Source: Actinomycetospora chibensis
Lineage (GTDB): Bacteria > Actinomycetota > Actinomycetes > Mycobacteriales > Pseudonocardiaceae
Assembly (NCBI RefSeq): GCF_028737215.1
Contig: NZ_JAQZAM010000010.1
Location: 186,001 to 250,000 of the forward strand
Length of the DNA stretch: 64,000 nucleotides
Reading direction: 5' to 3'
Positions within the stretch are counted from its first letter, which is position 1; every line of letters starts with the position of its first letter. Of this stretch, positions 8,697 to 17,699 are shown piece by piece. Both the position numbers and the translations under genes were made by a program. Below the pieces are notes generated by a model. It did not search any database. It was not told where the DNA came from and worked only from the letters and a program-made list of their open reading frames with translations.

Positions 8697-9809
8697 GAGC
8701 GGCACGTACCGCTCCTCGGGGGTCAGCGACCCGTGCTGGCCCGGCAGGCGCGAGAGCAGGGGTTCCTCCTCCGTGCGCACGACCGCGGCCGTGCCCCGCA
8801 GGGCGACCACGGCGTCCGGCACCCGCGCCCGCAGCGCGTGGTCGAGCGGCCCGAACCAGTCCTGCTCGACGGCCTCGGCGCCGGAGCGGATCCACGCGTC
8901 GTCACCGAGCACCCCGCGCCATGCGTCCAGGACGTCGTCGGCCGCGCCCGGGCGGGCGTAGACGAGGCGGGCGCGGGGGTCGCCGCCGACGAGGGCGACG
9001 CCTCCGAGCAGGTCCGGGTCGGTGTCGGCGTCGTGCGTGCGGTCCACGGTCACCATCCCGTGGTCGGCGGTCACGGCGAGCAGCGCGTCGGCCGGGAGCT
9101 CGGTGACGAGCTGCTCGACGAGGTGGTCGAGCTGGCGCAGCTGGAACCGCCAGGCGAGCGACCCCGGGCCGTGGAGGTGCCCGAGCTGGTCGAGGTCCGC
9201 GTGGTAGCCGTAGACGAGTTGGCGCCCGGGACGGCGCAGGGCCTCGATCATCTCGGCGGCGAGGTCGCCGAGCGCCCCGACGCCGCGGTAGTCCGCACCG
9301 CGCAGGGCCGAGCGGGTCAGCCCCGACTGACGGAAGGCCCGGTGCGAGACGACGGTGGCCCCGATCTCCTGCGCGACGGCCCGCTCGAACGCCGTGGGGT
9401 GCGGCTGCACGACCTCGGGCACGAGCTGGTCGCGCGCGTCCTTGCCGTCGGCGGTCCAGGTCAGCGCGTCGAGCAGGAGGTCGTCGACCCGGAACCGGAC
9501 GCCGAGGGTGCCGTGGGCGCCCGGCGGCAGCCCGGTGCCGAGGGTCGTCAGGCTGATCGGGGTGCTGGACGGGAAGCCGACCGGCAGCGGGCCGTGCTCC
9601 GGCAGCCCCGCGAGGAACGGGGCGTCGCGCGCGTGCTCGCGCAGCTGGGCGTGACCGAGCCCGTCGATGAGCAGGAGCCCTGTCGCGCGCGCCTCGGGCA
9701 GCGCCAGCCCGGGCACGGTGGGGCCGGCGCCGAGTCCGGCGAGCACCGCCGGCATGACGTCGTGCAGGCCGGGCGCCGCCGGGTCCGGGAGCATCGGCTC
9801 GGCGCTCAC
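8676..9809 (-). CDS. Alkaline phosphatase superfamily nucleotide pyrophosphatase/phosphodiesterase
   Basis: A 377-residue enzyme of the type I phosphodiesterase family. Metal ligands and the nucleophile region appear in the normal order: Asp49 in LLIDGLGH, a Ser/Thr nucleophile region PSSTPISLTTLGTG from about residue 80, then HADLDQLGHLHG, TADHGM and a final GQHGS histidine. No signal peptide is seen, so it is likely cytoplasmic. The GTG start at 9807-9809 overlaps the stop of the upstream small gene (GTGA). The 3' end overlaps the convergent NmrA-like gene by 21 bases. The substrate is unknown. Confidence 0.86.
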   Translation of the reverse strand: MSAEPMLPDPAAPGLHDVMPAVLAGLGAGPTVPGLALPEARATGLLLIDGLGHAQLREHARDAPFLAGLPEHGPLPVGFPSSTPISLTTLGTGLPPGAHGTLGVRFRVDDLLLDALTWTADGKDARDQLVPEVVQPHPTAFERAVAQEIGATVVSHRAFRQSGLTRSALRGADYRGVGALGDLAAEMIEALRRPGRQLVYGYHADLDQLGHLHGPGSLAWRFQLRQLDHLVEQLVTELPADALLAVTADHGMVTVDRTHDADTDPDLLGGVALVGGDPRARLVYARPGAADDVLDAWRGVLGDDAWIRSGAEAVEQDWFGPLDHALRARVPDAVVALRGTAAVVRTEEEPLLSRLPGQHGSLTPEERYVPLLVADGR

Positions 9810-10162
9810 CGGTCGTCCGGCATCGTCCCGGGGACCACCCGGGCCTCGAGGCGCGCCCAGGTCTCGCTCCACTCCGCCAGCGGCACGAGCAGGCGCTGGA
9901 GCACCTGGAGCTGCTGGTCGAACGCGACGAGCTGGCTCTGCATCGCGGCGACGGCGTCGCGCTGGGCCTGCAGCGCCGTGCGGATCGCCCCGAGCTGCGC
10001 GGCGGACATCGCGCCCGGGTGGGTGGCGATGTCGGGCAGGGCGGGCAGCTCGCCCAGCGGGTTCGCCGCGCCGGCGGCCCGCACGACGTTGTCCGCCATC
10101 CCGCGCAGTCCGGAGACGAGGCTCCAGAGGGGATTCTGACCGCCGGCGGGCTCCTCGCTCAT
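9806..10162 (-). CDS. Small helical hypothetical protein upstream of the phosphatase
   Basis: A 118-residue protein not recognised with confidence. The N-terminal half contains NPLWSLVSGLRGMADNVV and a Pro-rich linker. Residues 50-105 predict a long amphipathic helix rich in Gln, Leu and Ala (QAQRDAVAAMQSQL, QLQVLQRLL) that could form a coiled coil. No membrane segment or signal is seen. The ATG at 10160-10162 is preferred, but a GTG six bases earlier is possible. It is coupled to the phosphatase gene by a GTGA overlap, so the two products probably work together. Confidence 0.65.
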   Translation of the reverse strand: MSEEPAGGQNPLWSLVSGLRGMADNVVRAAGAANPLGELPALPDIATHPGAMSAAQLGAIRTALQAQRDAVAAMQSQLVAFDQQLQVLQRLLVPLAEWSETWARLEARVVPGTMPDDR

Positions 10163-10246
10163 GAGCACGTTCTACCCGCTCGGGGTCGGCCACCTCGCCG
10201 GGGAACGCTTCGGTTTCCGAAGCATCTCGCCCGCAGGGTGCCGGGG

Positions 10247-11227
10247 TCAGCCGCGCGAGCCGAGGAACGCCTCGAGGATGCGGTCGGCGGCGAGGGCCGG
10301 GGTCAGCTCGCCGGCCTGGACCTCGCGCTCGAGCTCGCTGCGCATCTCCTTGACCTCGGGATGGTCCTTTAGGCGCCCGAGCACGCGGTCACGCACCATC
10401 TGCCAGGTCCAGTCCACCTGCTGACGGGCGCGCTTCTCGGCGAGGCCGCCCTCGGCTTCCAGGTGCTCCTGGTGGCGCACGAGCGCCGCCCAGACGTCGT
10501 CGAGCCCCGTGCGCTCGGCGGCGCTGCAGGTCAGGACCGGGACCTTCCACGTCTCGCGCTCCCCACGGAGCATCGCGAGCGCCTGCTCGAGCTCCCGGGC
10601 CGCGCGCTTCGCCTCCCGGGCGTGGGGACCGTCGGCCTTGTTCACCGCGATCACGTCGGCGATCTCGAGGATGCCGCGCTTGATGCCCTGTAGGGAGTCG
10701 CCGGTGCGGGCGAGGGTGAGGAAGAGGAACGAGTCGACCATCTGCGCGACGGTCGTCTCGGACTGCCCGACGCCGACCGTCTCGACGATGACGACGTCGT
10801 AGCCCGCCGCCTCCATCACGACCATCGTCTCGCGCGTCGCCTTCGCCACCCCGCCGAGCGTCCCGGCGGTGGGCGACGGGCGGATGAAGGCGTTGTCGTC
10901 TCCTGCGAGCTCGTTCATCCGCGTCTTGTCGCCGAGGATCGAGCCGCCGGACCGCGTCGAGGACGGATCGACGGCCAGCACCGCCACCTTCGACCCCGCA
11001 GCGGTGAGCGACGACCCGAGCGCGCCGATGAACGTCGACTTCCCGACGCCGGGCACCCCGGAGATGCCGATCCGGCGCGCCCCGCCGGCGTGCGGCAGCA
11101 GCTCGACGAGCAGCTCCTGAGCCGCCTCCCGGTGGTCGGGGCGCGTCGACTCGACGAGCGTGATCGCCCGCCCGATCCAGAGCCGCGAGCCGGACCGGAC
11201 GCCGTCGACGTACTTGTCCAGATCCAT
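10247..11227 (-). CDS. meaB: MeaB/ArgK G-protein chaperone of methylmalonyl-CoA mutase
   Basis: A 326-residue GTPase. Walker A GVPGVGKST is at residues 57-65, followed by AVDPSS, the switch region ETVGVGQSE and the base-specificity motif NKAD. MeaB proteins use GTP hydrolysis to gate adenosylcobalamin loading into methylmalonyl-CoA mutase and to protect it from inactivation. It is the last gene of the mutase operon; its ATG shares one base with the stop of the large-subunit gene (TGATG). The full length and all G-motifs are present. Confidence 0.95.
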   Translation of the reverse strand: MDLDKYVDGVRSGSRLWIGRAITLVESTRPDHREAAQELLVELLPHAGGARRIGISGVPGVGKSTFIGALGSSLTAAGSKVAVLAVDPSSTRSGGSILGDKTRMNELAGDDNAFIRPSPTAGTLGGVAKATRETMVVMEAAGYDVVIVETVGVGQSETTVAQMVDSFLFLTLARTGDSLQGIKRGILEIADVIAVNKADGPHAREAKRAARELEQALAMLRGERETWKVPVLTCSAAERTGLDDVWAALVRHQEHLEAEGGLAEKRARQQVDWTWQMVRDRVLGRLKDHPEVKEMRSELEREVQAGELTPALAADRILEAFLGSRG

Positions 11228-13434
11228 CAGGACGTGCTGTGCCCCAGCCGCTGCGACAGGGTCTCCAGGAGCTGCGTGGCCGCCTCGGCGATCACCGTGC
11301 CCGGGCCGAAGATCGCCGCGGCGCCCTTGTCGAGCAGCTCCTGGTGATCACCGGGCGGGATGACGCCGCCGGCGACGATCAGGATCTCCCCGGCCCCGGC
11401 CTCGGCGAGCTCGTCGCGGAGCGCGGGCACGAGCGAGAGGTGGCCGGCGGCGAGCGACGAGACGCCGACGACGTGCACGTCGGACTCGACGGCCTGGCGT
11501 GCGACCTCGCCCGGGGTCTGGAACAGCGGGCCCACGTCGACGTCGAAACCGAGGTCGGCGAACGCGGTGGCGATGACCTTCTGCCCGCGGTCGTGCCCGT
11601 CCTGGCCCATCTTCGCGACGAGGATGCGGGGCCGGCGGCCCTCGGCCTCCTCGAACGCCTGCGCAGCCTGCCTGGCCTGCTCGACGGCGGAGTTCTCGCC
11701 CACCTCGTCACGGTAGACCCCGGAGATCGTCCGGACGTCCGAGCGGTGCCGGCCGTAGACCTCCTCGAGTGCGTCGGAGATCTCCCCGACACTGGCTTTC
11801 GCCCGCGCGGCGTCGATGGCGAGCTTGAGCAGGTTGCCGTCGAGGCCGCTCTCGCGCGTGCCCTCGTCGGCGGCCCGGGCCGCGTCGGTCAGGGCCTGCA
11901 ACGAGGAACGCACGGCGTCGTCGTCGCGGTCCTCGCGCAGCTGCTTGAGCCGCTCGACCTGCTGGCGCAGCACGTCGGCGTTGTCGACCTTGAGGACGTC
12001 GACGTCCTCGCCCGAGGTCAGCGGGTACTTGTTGACGCCGATCAGCGGCTGGCGCCCGGAGTCGATGCGCGCCTGGGTGCGGGCCGCGGCCTCCTCGATG
12101 CGCATCTTGGGCAGGCCCTCGTCGATCGCCTGGGCCATGCCGCCGGTGGACTCGACCTCCTGGATGTGGGCCCACGCACGGCCGGCGAGCTCGCGGGTCA
12201 GGCGCTCGACGTAGGCCGAGCCACCCCAGGGGTCGACGGTGCGCGTGGTCCCGGACTCCTGCTGCAGGAGCAGCTGGGTGTTGCGGGCGATGCGCGCGGA
12301 GAAGTCGGTGGGTAGCGCCAGCGCCTCGTCGAGGGCGTTCGTGTGCAGCGACTGGGTGTGCCCCTGCGTCGCGGCCATCGCCTCGACGCAGGTGCGGACG
12401 ACGTTGTTGTAGACGTCCTGGGCGGTGAGCGACCAGCCGCTGGTCTGGCTGTGCGTGCGCAGCGAGAGCGACTTCGGGTTGGTCGCGCCGAACGACGCCA
12501 CGAGCTTCGCCCACAGCAGCCGCGCCGCGCGGAGCTTGGCGATCTCCATGAAGTAGTTCATGCCGATGCCCCAGAAGAAGGACAGCCTCGGCGCGAACGT
12601 GTCGACGTCCAGACCGGCCTGCTGACCCGCCCGCAGGTACTCCACCCCGTCGGCCAGCGTGTAGGCCAGCTCCAGGTCGGCCGAGGCCCCGGCCTCCTGG
12701 ATGTGATAGCCGGAGATGGAGATCGAGTTGAACTTCGGCATCTTCTCGCTGGTGTAGCTGAAGATGTCGGAGATGATCTGCATCGACGGCTTGGGCGGGT
12801 AGATGTAGGTGTTGCGGACCATGAACTCCTTGAGGATGTCGTTCTGGATGGTCCCGGCGAGCTGGTCCGTCGACACCCCCTGCTCCTCGGCCGCGGCGAC
12901 GTAGAGCGCCATCACCGGGAGCACGGCCCCGTTCATGGTCATCGACACCGACATGCGGTCCAGCGGGATGCCGTCGAAGAGCTGGCGCATATCGAGGATC
13001 GAGTCGATCGACACCCCGGCCATGCCGACGTCGCCGGAGACGCGGGGGTTGTCGGAGTCGTAGCCGCGGTGGGTCGGCAGGTCGAACGCGACCGACAGGC
13101 CCTTCTGCCCGGCGGCGAGGTTGCGCCGGTAGAAGGCGTTGGACTCCGCGGCCGTCGAGAACCCGGCGTACTGGCGCACCGTCCAGGGCTGCGTCACGTA
13201 CATCGTCGGGTACGGCCCGCGCAGGTAGGGCGTGATGCCCGGGTAGGTGCGCAGGAAGTCGAGGCCCTCGAGGTCGGCGTCGGTGTAGAGCGGCTTGACC
13301 CCGATGCCCTCGGGGGTCTCCCAGACGAGGTCCTCGGCGCCCTTGCCGGTCGAGGCCTCGAGCGCGGCCTCCCAGTCCTCCGAGGGTGCCTGCGGCGCGC
13401 CGAGCTCGACGTCGCCGAAGTTCGGGATGCTCAT
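11227..13434 (-). CDS. mutB: Methylmalonyl-CoA mutase large (alpha) subunit
   Basis: A 735-residue adenosylcobalamin-dependent enzyme that interconverts methylmalonyl-CoA and succinyl-CoA. The N-terminal barrel carries [14 protein letters not shown] and [12 protein letters not shown], typical of true methylmalonyl-CoA mutases. The C-terminal cobalamin domain has the DxHxxG motif at 612-617, with His614 as the lower cobalt ligand, followed by the GVSSLAAGH and GGVIPPGDH loops. Length is normal for the family. The start overlaps the small-subunit stop (ATGA). It links propionyl-CoA from odd-chain acids, branched amino acids or propanediol to the TCA cycle. Confidence 0.97.
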   Translation of the reverse strand: MSIPNFGDVELGAPQAPSEDWEAALEASTGKGAEDLVWETPEGIGVKPLYTDADLEGLDFLRTYPGITPYLRGPYPTMYVTQPWTVRQYAGFSTAAESNAFYRRNLAAGQKGLSVAFDLPTHRGYDSDNPRVSGDVGMAGVSIDSILDMRQLFDGIPLDRMSVSMTMNGAVLPVMALYVAAAEEQGVSTDQLAGTIQNDILKEFMVRNTYIYPPKPSMQIISDIFSYTSEKMPKFNSISISGYHIQEAGASADLELAYTLADGVEYLRAGQQAGLDVDTFAPRLSFFWGIGMNYFMEIAKLRAARLLWAKLVASFGATNPKSLSLRTHSQTSGWSLTAQDVYNNVVRTCVEAMAATQGHTQSLHTNALDEALALPTDFSARIARNTQLLLQQESGTTRTVDPWGGSAYVERLTRELAGRAWAHIQEVESTGGMAQAIDEGLPKMRIEEAAARTQARIDSGRQPLIGVNKYPLTSGEDVDVLKVDNADVLRQQVERLKQLREDRDDDAVRSSLQALTDAARAADEGTRESGLDGNLLKLAIDAARAKASVGEISDALEEVYGRHRSDVRTISGVYRDEVGENSAVEQARQAAQAFEEAEGRRPRILVAKMGQDGHDRGQKVIATAFADLGFDVDVGPLFQTPGEVARQAVESDVHVVGVSSLAAGHLSLVPALRDELAEAGAGEILIVAGGVIPPGDHQELLDKGAAAIFGPGTVIAEAATQLLETLSQRLGHSTS

Positions 13435-15329
13435 CGCTGACCCTCCAGCTCGTCGAGCGTGTCGCGCAGGACGGCGGCCGCGTCGCAGCCGGCGTAGAGC
13501 GTGCCGTCCACGCCGTCCACGTCCTTCTTCCCCGCCAGCAGGATGCGCGTGGCACCCGCCTCGCGCAGGGCGGCCGCGACGTCGGCGGCGTACCGGTCGT
13601 AGTTCTTGTCCGACGACGCGATCACCGCGACCGGGGTGCCGGCCTCACGGAACGCGTTCGCGATCTCCGTCGGGTCCGTGCCGCCGGGGCCCTCGGCGGT
13701 CTCGATGCCGCCGGCGCCCAGCAGGTTGGCGGTGAACGACACCCGCACGGTGTACTCGGCGAGCTTCCCGATGGTGGCGAGGAAGACGGTGGGCCTCGTG
13801 TCGCTCGCGTCCGCCCGGTCCCGGAGCGTCTCGAACACCTCGGCGTAGCGGCGCCGCGGCAGGCCGCCCTCGCCGTGGGTGTCGGGGCGCGGGGCGCGGC
13901 GCGGGAGCTCCTCGTGGAGGTTCGGGAACTCGCTGACGCCGGTGATCGGGTCCTGGCGGCGGGCGATGCGCGCCGCGCGCTGCTGCCAGGTCCCGTCGAG
14001 GCGGGCGGCGAGGCTCCCGTCGTCCAGCGCGGCCTCGATCCCGCCGTCGCGCTCGATGCGCGTGAACTCCTCCCAGGCCGCGTGGGCGAGCGCGTCGGTG
14101 AGCGACTCCACGTACCAGGAGCCGCCGGCTGGGTCGATCACGTGCGCGAGGTGCGACTCCTCGAGCAGCAGCGCCTGAGTGTTGCGCGCGAGGCGGCGGG
14201 CGGCCTCGTCGGGACGACCCAGCTCGCTGTCGAAGGGGAGCACCGTGACGGCCGCGGCGCCGCCCAGTCCCGCGCCGACGGCGGCGACGGTGGTTCGCAG
14301 CATGTTCACCCAGGGGTCGCGGCGCGTGATCATCGCGGGGCTCGTGACGGCGTGCTGCGCCATCGCGCGGCTGCTCTCCGACGCGCCGCTGACGTCGCCG
14401 ATGCGGTCCCAGCAGCGGCGCACGGCCCGGAGCTTGGCCAGGGTCGCGAACTGGTCGGCGGTGGCGGCGAGGCGGAACTCCAGGCGGGCGAAGGCCTCGT
14501 CGGTGCTCAGGCCCGCCCCACCGTTCTCCTGGCTCTCGGTGAGCGTGCGCAGAGCGGCCACCCCCGCCGCCAGCGCGGCCCCGAGTTCCTGGGCGTCGCT
14601 ACCGCCGGCGCGGTGGTAGGGCAGGCCGTCGGCGACGACGGTGCGCAGCTGCGGGTGGTTCGCGGCGGCCGTCCTCGCGTGCTCGACGAGGGCGTCGTGG
14701 AACGGCTGCTCGAGCGCGGGCCCGCCCTGCGTGCGGTCCAGCAGCGGGTCGTAGCCGAGCGAGCCGGGGATCGCGCCGGCCCCGGCGTGCTCGGCGAAGC
14801 GCAGCAGCGCCGCGGCGGCGTCCGGTGTGTCGCGGCCGGCCTCGAGGGCGATCGGCGCGAGGTCGACGAACACGCCCTCGAGCAGGCCGTCGAGCGCCGC
14901 AACCGGCGGCCCGCCGGCGTCCCCGAGCACGAGCCAGAGCGACGAGACGCCGTTCTCCAGCTCGGCCATGAGGACGTCGTGGGCCTCGGCGACCTCGACG
15001 TCGGCGGGGAACGCGTGCCGTTGGCGCACGAGCCACCCGTCGGCGACCTGCCCCTCGGGGCGGGCGCCGCGCACGAACGGCGACAGGCCGGGGACCCCGA
15101 TGTCGACGCCCGGGGCGTCCTCGGCGGCGTAGAGCCCGGCGATCGTGATGCCGTCGTCGGTCACCGTGGCCAGCGCGGCCTCGGCCTCCTCGGGCGTCAC
15201 CTCACGGCCCGACTTCGCCAGCACGCCGGCGACGAGCTCGCGCCACTGCGCGCGGGTGGGGTCGTCGAACTCCCCGGCCAGCGTCAGCTCCTCGGGGCTC
15301 TCGTCGAGCTCTGTCGCACCTGAGGTCAT
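13431..15329 (-). CDS. mutA: Methylmalonyl-CoA mutase small (beta) subunit
   Basis: A 632-residue structural partner of the large subunit. It shares the barrel and cobalamin-like domains, but the DxHxxG lower-ligand motif is missing ([14 protein letters not shown] at the equivalent place), as expected for this non-catalytic subunit. The ATG at 15327-15329 is chosen because the codons before it lie in untranslated-looking sequence. No ribosome site precedes it. A TACGAT at 15337-15342 on the minus strand lies just upstream, so transcription may begin at or near the start codon (leaderless, inferred). Confidence 0.93.
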   Translation of the reverse strand: MTSGATELDESPEELTLAGEFDDPTRAQWRELVAGVLAKSGREVTPEEAEAALATVTDDGITIAGLYAAEDAPGVDIGVPGLSPFVRGARPEGQVADGWLVRQRHAFPADVEVAEAHDVLMAELENGVSSLWLVLGDAGGPPVAALDGLLEGVFVDLAPIALEAGRDTPDAAAALLRFAEHAGAGAIPGSLGYDPLLDRTQGGPALEQPFHDALVEHARTAAANHPQLRTVVADGLPYHRAGGSDAQELGAALAAGVAALRTLTESQENGGAGLSTDEAFARLEFRLAATADQFATLAKLRAVRRCWDRIGDVSGASESSRAMAQHAVTSPAMITRRDPWVNMLRTTVAAVGAGLGGAAAVTVLPFDSELGRPDEAARRLARNTQALLLEESHLAHVIDPAGGSWYVESLTDALAHAAWEEFTRIERDGGIEAALDDGSLAARLDGTWQQRAARIARRQDPITGVSEFPNLHEELPRRAPRPDTHGEGGLPRRRYAEVFETLRDRADASDTRPTVFLATIGKLAEYTVRVSFTANLLGAGGIETAEGPGGTDPTEIANAFREAGTPVAVIASSDKNYDRYAADVAAALREAGATRILLAGKKDVDGVDGTLYAGCDAAAVLRDTLDELEGQR

Positions 15330-15453
15330 GCCCGGGATCGTAGAACCGTCACGCCCGACCGCTTCTCCACCGTGCGACACCCCACCTTTGGCCTGCGGCG
15401 TCGGGAGCGCTTGACCGTGTCAGAACACCCGAAAGGGCGCACACGAGCGGAGC

Positions 15454-16023
15454 TCACACGCGCATGTGGACGCGCTCGCCCTGGCGCCCGAAGAGCGCGA
15501 GGACCTCGACCGGCCCCTCACCGGTGGTGCCGAGCCAGTGCGGACGCCGGGTGTCGACCTCGGTCGCCTCGCCCGGGCGCAGCACGAGGTCGTCGTCGCC
15601 GTTGATCACGCGGAGCCGGCCGGCGAGCACGTAGACCCACTCCCAGCCCTGGTGGACGGGGAGCTCGTCGGGCGGGGTGTGGCGCGCGGGCGAGAAGACG
15701 AACTTGTAGGCCGCGGGCTGACCGGGGCTGCGGGAGAGGCGGTAGATGACGGTGTCCTCGCTGCGCGAGACCGGCGCATCCCGGGCCGGCGTGGCCTCGC
15801 GCAGCCCGACGAGCTCGTCGAGCCCGGTGCCGTAGACCGTCGCCAGCGGCAGCAGCAGCTCGAGCGTGGCCCGCCGGCCGCCGGTCTCGAGCCGGGAGAG
15901 GGTGCTGACCGAGATCCCGGTGCGCTCGCCCAGCTCGGCGAGCCCCAGACCCTCCCGCCGTCGGCGGGTCGCCAGCCGTGCGCCCAGCCCGTCGAGCACG
16001 TCGTCAGTTGTCACGTTTGCCAT
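15454..16023 (-). CDS. XRE-family regulator with C-terminal cupin
   Basis: A 189-residue two-domain regulator. Residues 10-68 are a Cro/CI-type helix-turn-helix (LAELGERTGISVSTLSRLE). Residues 100-185 are a cupin barrel with HQGWEWVYVLAGRL, RPGEATEVDTRRPHW and a closing LFGRQGE, suited to sensing a small ligand. Regulators of this form usually control the adjacent divergent gene. The start codon lies inside a perfect inverted repeat (16017-16031), which suggests autorepression. The divergent target is the flavin reductase/methyltransferase pair. Confidence 0.9.
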   Translation of the reverse strand: MANVTTDDVLDGLGARLATRRRREGLGLAELGERTGISVSTLSRLETGGRRATLELLLPLATVYGTGLDELVGLREATPARDAPVSRSEDTVIYRLSRSPGQPAAYKFVFSPARHTPPDELPVHQGWEWVYVLAGRLRVINGDDDLVLRPGEATEVDTRRPHWLGTTGEGPVEVLALFGRQGERVHMRV

Positions 16024-16035
16024 TCTGGCAAGAAT
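16008..16035 (+). promoter_or_regulatory. Candidate promoter of the flavin reductase operon
   Basis: A -35-like TTGTCA at 16008-16013 is separated by 16 bases from a -10-like AAGAAT at 16030-16035. The predicted start of transcription lies about 35 bases before the ATG at 16074. The XRE-cupin inverted repeat occupies the spacer. Hexamer match is fair, not perfect; identification is by eye. Confidence 0.45.
16017..16031. promoter_or_regulatory. Inverted repeat, likely operator of the XRE-cupin regulator
   Basis: TTGCCA-TTC-TGGCAA is a perfect 6-bp inverted repeat with a 3-base centre. It spans the start codon of the regulator gene and sits between the -35 and -10 elements proposed for the divergent operon. 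Binding there would block both directions, the usual layout for autoregulated divergent repressors. Confidence 0.55.
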
Positions 16036-16073
16036 CCTCGTCGTGCGGGGCGGCGCGGAGCAGGCTCGTGAGC

Positions 16074-17030
16074 ATGAACGACGAACCCCTCGACACCCTG
16101 GTCCTCGGAGGTGGCGCGGCCGGCCTGTCCGGTGCGCTGACCCTCGCCCGCTCCCGCCGCTCGGTGCTCGTGCTCGACGCCGGCGAGCCCCGCAACGCCC
16201 CCGCCGCCGGGGTGCACGCCTTCCTCACCCGCGACGGCCTGCCGCCCGCCGAGCTCGTGCGTCTCGGGCGCGCGGAGGTGGAGTCCTACGGTGGCCGCGT
16301 GCGCCCCGGCACCGCCGTCGCCGCCCGGCGCGTCGGCGACCTGTTCGCCGTCGACACCGTCGACGGGGAGACGCTGCACGCGCGGCGCCTGCTCGTCGCC
16401 ACCGGCCTGGTCGACGAGCTGCCCGACCTGCCCGGCGTGCGCGAGCTCTGGGGCCGCGACGTGCTCCACTGCCCGTACTGCCACGGCTGGGAGGTGCGCG
16501 ACCAGCCGCTGGCCGTGCTCGGCACCGGGCCGGGGAGCCTGCACCAGGTGAAGCTCTTCCGGCAGCTGACCGCCGACCTCGTCTACCTGCGCCACCACGC
16601 CCCGGAGCCCACCGCCGAGGAGGCCGAGGAGCTCGCCGCCCTCGGCATCCCCGTCGTCGACGAGGAGGTGACGGGCCTGGAGATCACCGACGACCGTCTT
16701 TCCGGCGTGCGCCTCGCGAGCGGACGCGTCCTGCCCCGCACCGCGCTGGCCCTCGCCCCGCGCTTCGTCGCGCGCAGCGCGGTCCTCGAGGACCTGGGCG
16801 TCCCGGTCGCCGACCACCCCTGGGGCGGGCGCTACGCCGCGGCCGAGGACGTCACGGGGCAGACCGCCGTGCCCGGGGTCTGGATCGCGGGCAACGTCGG
16901 CGACCTGTCCGCCCAGGTCGTCGCCGCCGCGGCCGCCGGCACGCTCGCCGGCGCCCGCATCAACGCCGATCTCGTCGTCGAGGACACCGCCCGGGCCGTC
17001 GCCCGCCACCGCGAGGGAGCCGTCGCATGA
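16074..17030 (+). CDS. Thioredoxin reductase-like FAD/NAD(P) oxidoreductase
   Basis: A 318-residue flavoprotein of the class II pyridine nucleotide-disulfide family. The FAD-binding GGGAAG is at residues 12-17. A redox CPYC pair (C133, C136) lies in HCPYCHGWEV. The NAD(P) site is VLGTGPGS, and the C-terminal FAD motif is PGVWIAGNVGD. Length is that of thioredoxin reductase, but the pattern fits the sub-family paired with methyltransferases rather than housekeeping TrxB. The stop overlaps the methyltransferase start (ATGA). Divergent from and probably repressed by the XRE-cupin regulator. Confidence 0.88.
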   Translation: MNDEPLDTLVLGGGAAGLSGALTLARSRRSVLVLDAGEPRNAPAAGVHAFLTRDGLPPAELVRLGRAEVESYGGRVRPGTAVAARRVGDLFAVDTVDGETLHARRLLVATGLVDELPDLPGVRELWGRDVLHCPYCHGWEVRDQPLAVLGTGPGSLHQVKLFRQLTADLVYLRHHAPEPTAEEAEELAALGIPVVDEEVTGLEITDDRLSGVRLASGRVLPRTALALAPRFVARSAVLEDLGVPVADHPWGGRYAAAEDVTGQTAVPGVWIAGNVGDLSAQVVAAAAAGTLAGARINADLVVEDTARAVARHREGAVA

Positions 17031-17662
17031 CCACCCACGAGCAGTACACCGCCGCGTTCTGGGACGAGCGCTACCGCGGCAGCGAGCAGATCTGGAGCGG
17101 CGCCCCGAACGCCGTCCTCGTCCAGGAGGTCGCCGACCTCGCACCCGGATCCGCGCTCGACGTCGGCAGCGGCGAGGGCGGGGACGCGATCTGGCTGGCG
17201 CAGCAGGGCTGGCGGGTCACCGCGATCGACGTCTCGCAGGTCGCCCTCGGTCGGGTCGCCGCCCGTGCCGAGGCCGAGGGCGTCGCCGACCGGGTGACGA
17301 CGATGCCGGTCGACCTCTTCGCCGAGGAGCTGCCGGGCCCCCACGACCTCGTCACCGCCCACTTCATGCAGCTCCCCGGCGCCGTGCGGCCCCGCCTCTA
17401 CCGCGCGATCGCCCGTGCCGTGGCTCCGGGCGGCACGCTGCTGCTCGTCGGCCACGATCCGGAGGGCATGCCCCCCGAGGCGGAACACGACCATCCGCAC
17501 GACATGTTCGCCACCGCCGAGGAGCTGGTCACCGAACTCGGCGACGCGATCGAGGGCTGGACGATCGAGGTGGCCGAGCGCCGGGGTCGCGACGCGGTCC
17601 AGCCCGACGGGCGGCCACGGTTCCTCTACGACGCCGTCCTGCGCGTCCGCCGCTCCAGGTGA
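17027..17662 (+). CDS. Class I SAM-dependent methyltransferase (TehB-like)
   Basis: A 211-residue cytoplasmic methyltransferase. SAM-binding motif I is LDVGSGEGGDA at about residues 45-55, followed by the acidic AIDVS at the end of strand two. Motif IV region is HDLVTAHFMQLP and the post motif is RAVAPGGTLLLVGHD. Similar proteins include TehB and thiol/chalcogen methyltransferases. Coupling to a CxxC flavin reductase suggests a redox or detoxification role, but the substrate is unknown. The TGA stop lies within the palindrome at 17659-17699. Confidence 0.85.
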   Translation: MTTHEQYTAAFWDERYRGSEQIWSGAPNAVLVQEVADLAPGSALDVGSGEGGDAIWLAQQGWRVTAIDVSQVALGRVAARAEAEGVADRVTTMPVDLFAEELPGPHDLVTAHFMQLPGAVRPRLYRAIARAVAPGGTLLLVGHDPEGMPPEAEHDHPHDMFATAEELVTELGDAIEGWTIEVAERRGRDAVQPDGRPRFLYDAVLRVRRSR

Positions 17663-17699
17663 GCACTTCCCGCCCCTGTTGGGGGCGGAAAGTGCTCAC
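17659..17699. terminator. Palindromic terminator supplying both convergent stop codons (family A)
   Basis: GTGAGCACTT at 17659-17668 pairs with AAGTGCTCAC at 17690-17699, and CCGCCCC pairs with GGGGGCGG inside, giving a nearly complete 41-base hairpin around TGTT. The TGA in the left arm (17660-17662) is the methyltransferase stop. The TCA in the right arm (17696-17698) is the stop of the convergent synthetase gene. Related hairpins lie at 33699-33738 and 46040-46083. Confidence 0.75.

Noticed and set aside
15330-15453. Cobalamin riboswitch upstream of the mutase operon
   Set aside because: The gap is only about 120 bases and shows no B12 box or multi-stem fold; a simple, possibly leaderless promoter fits better.
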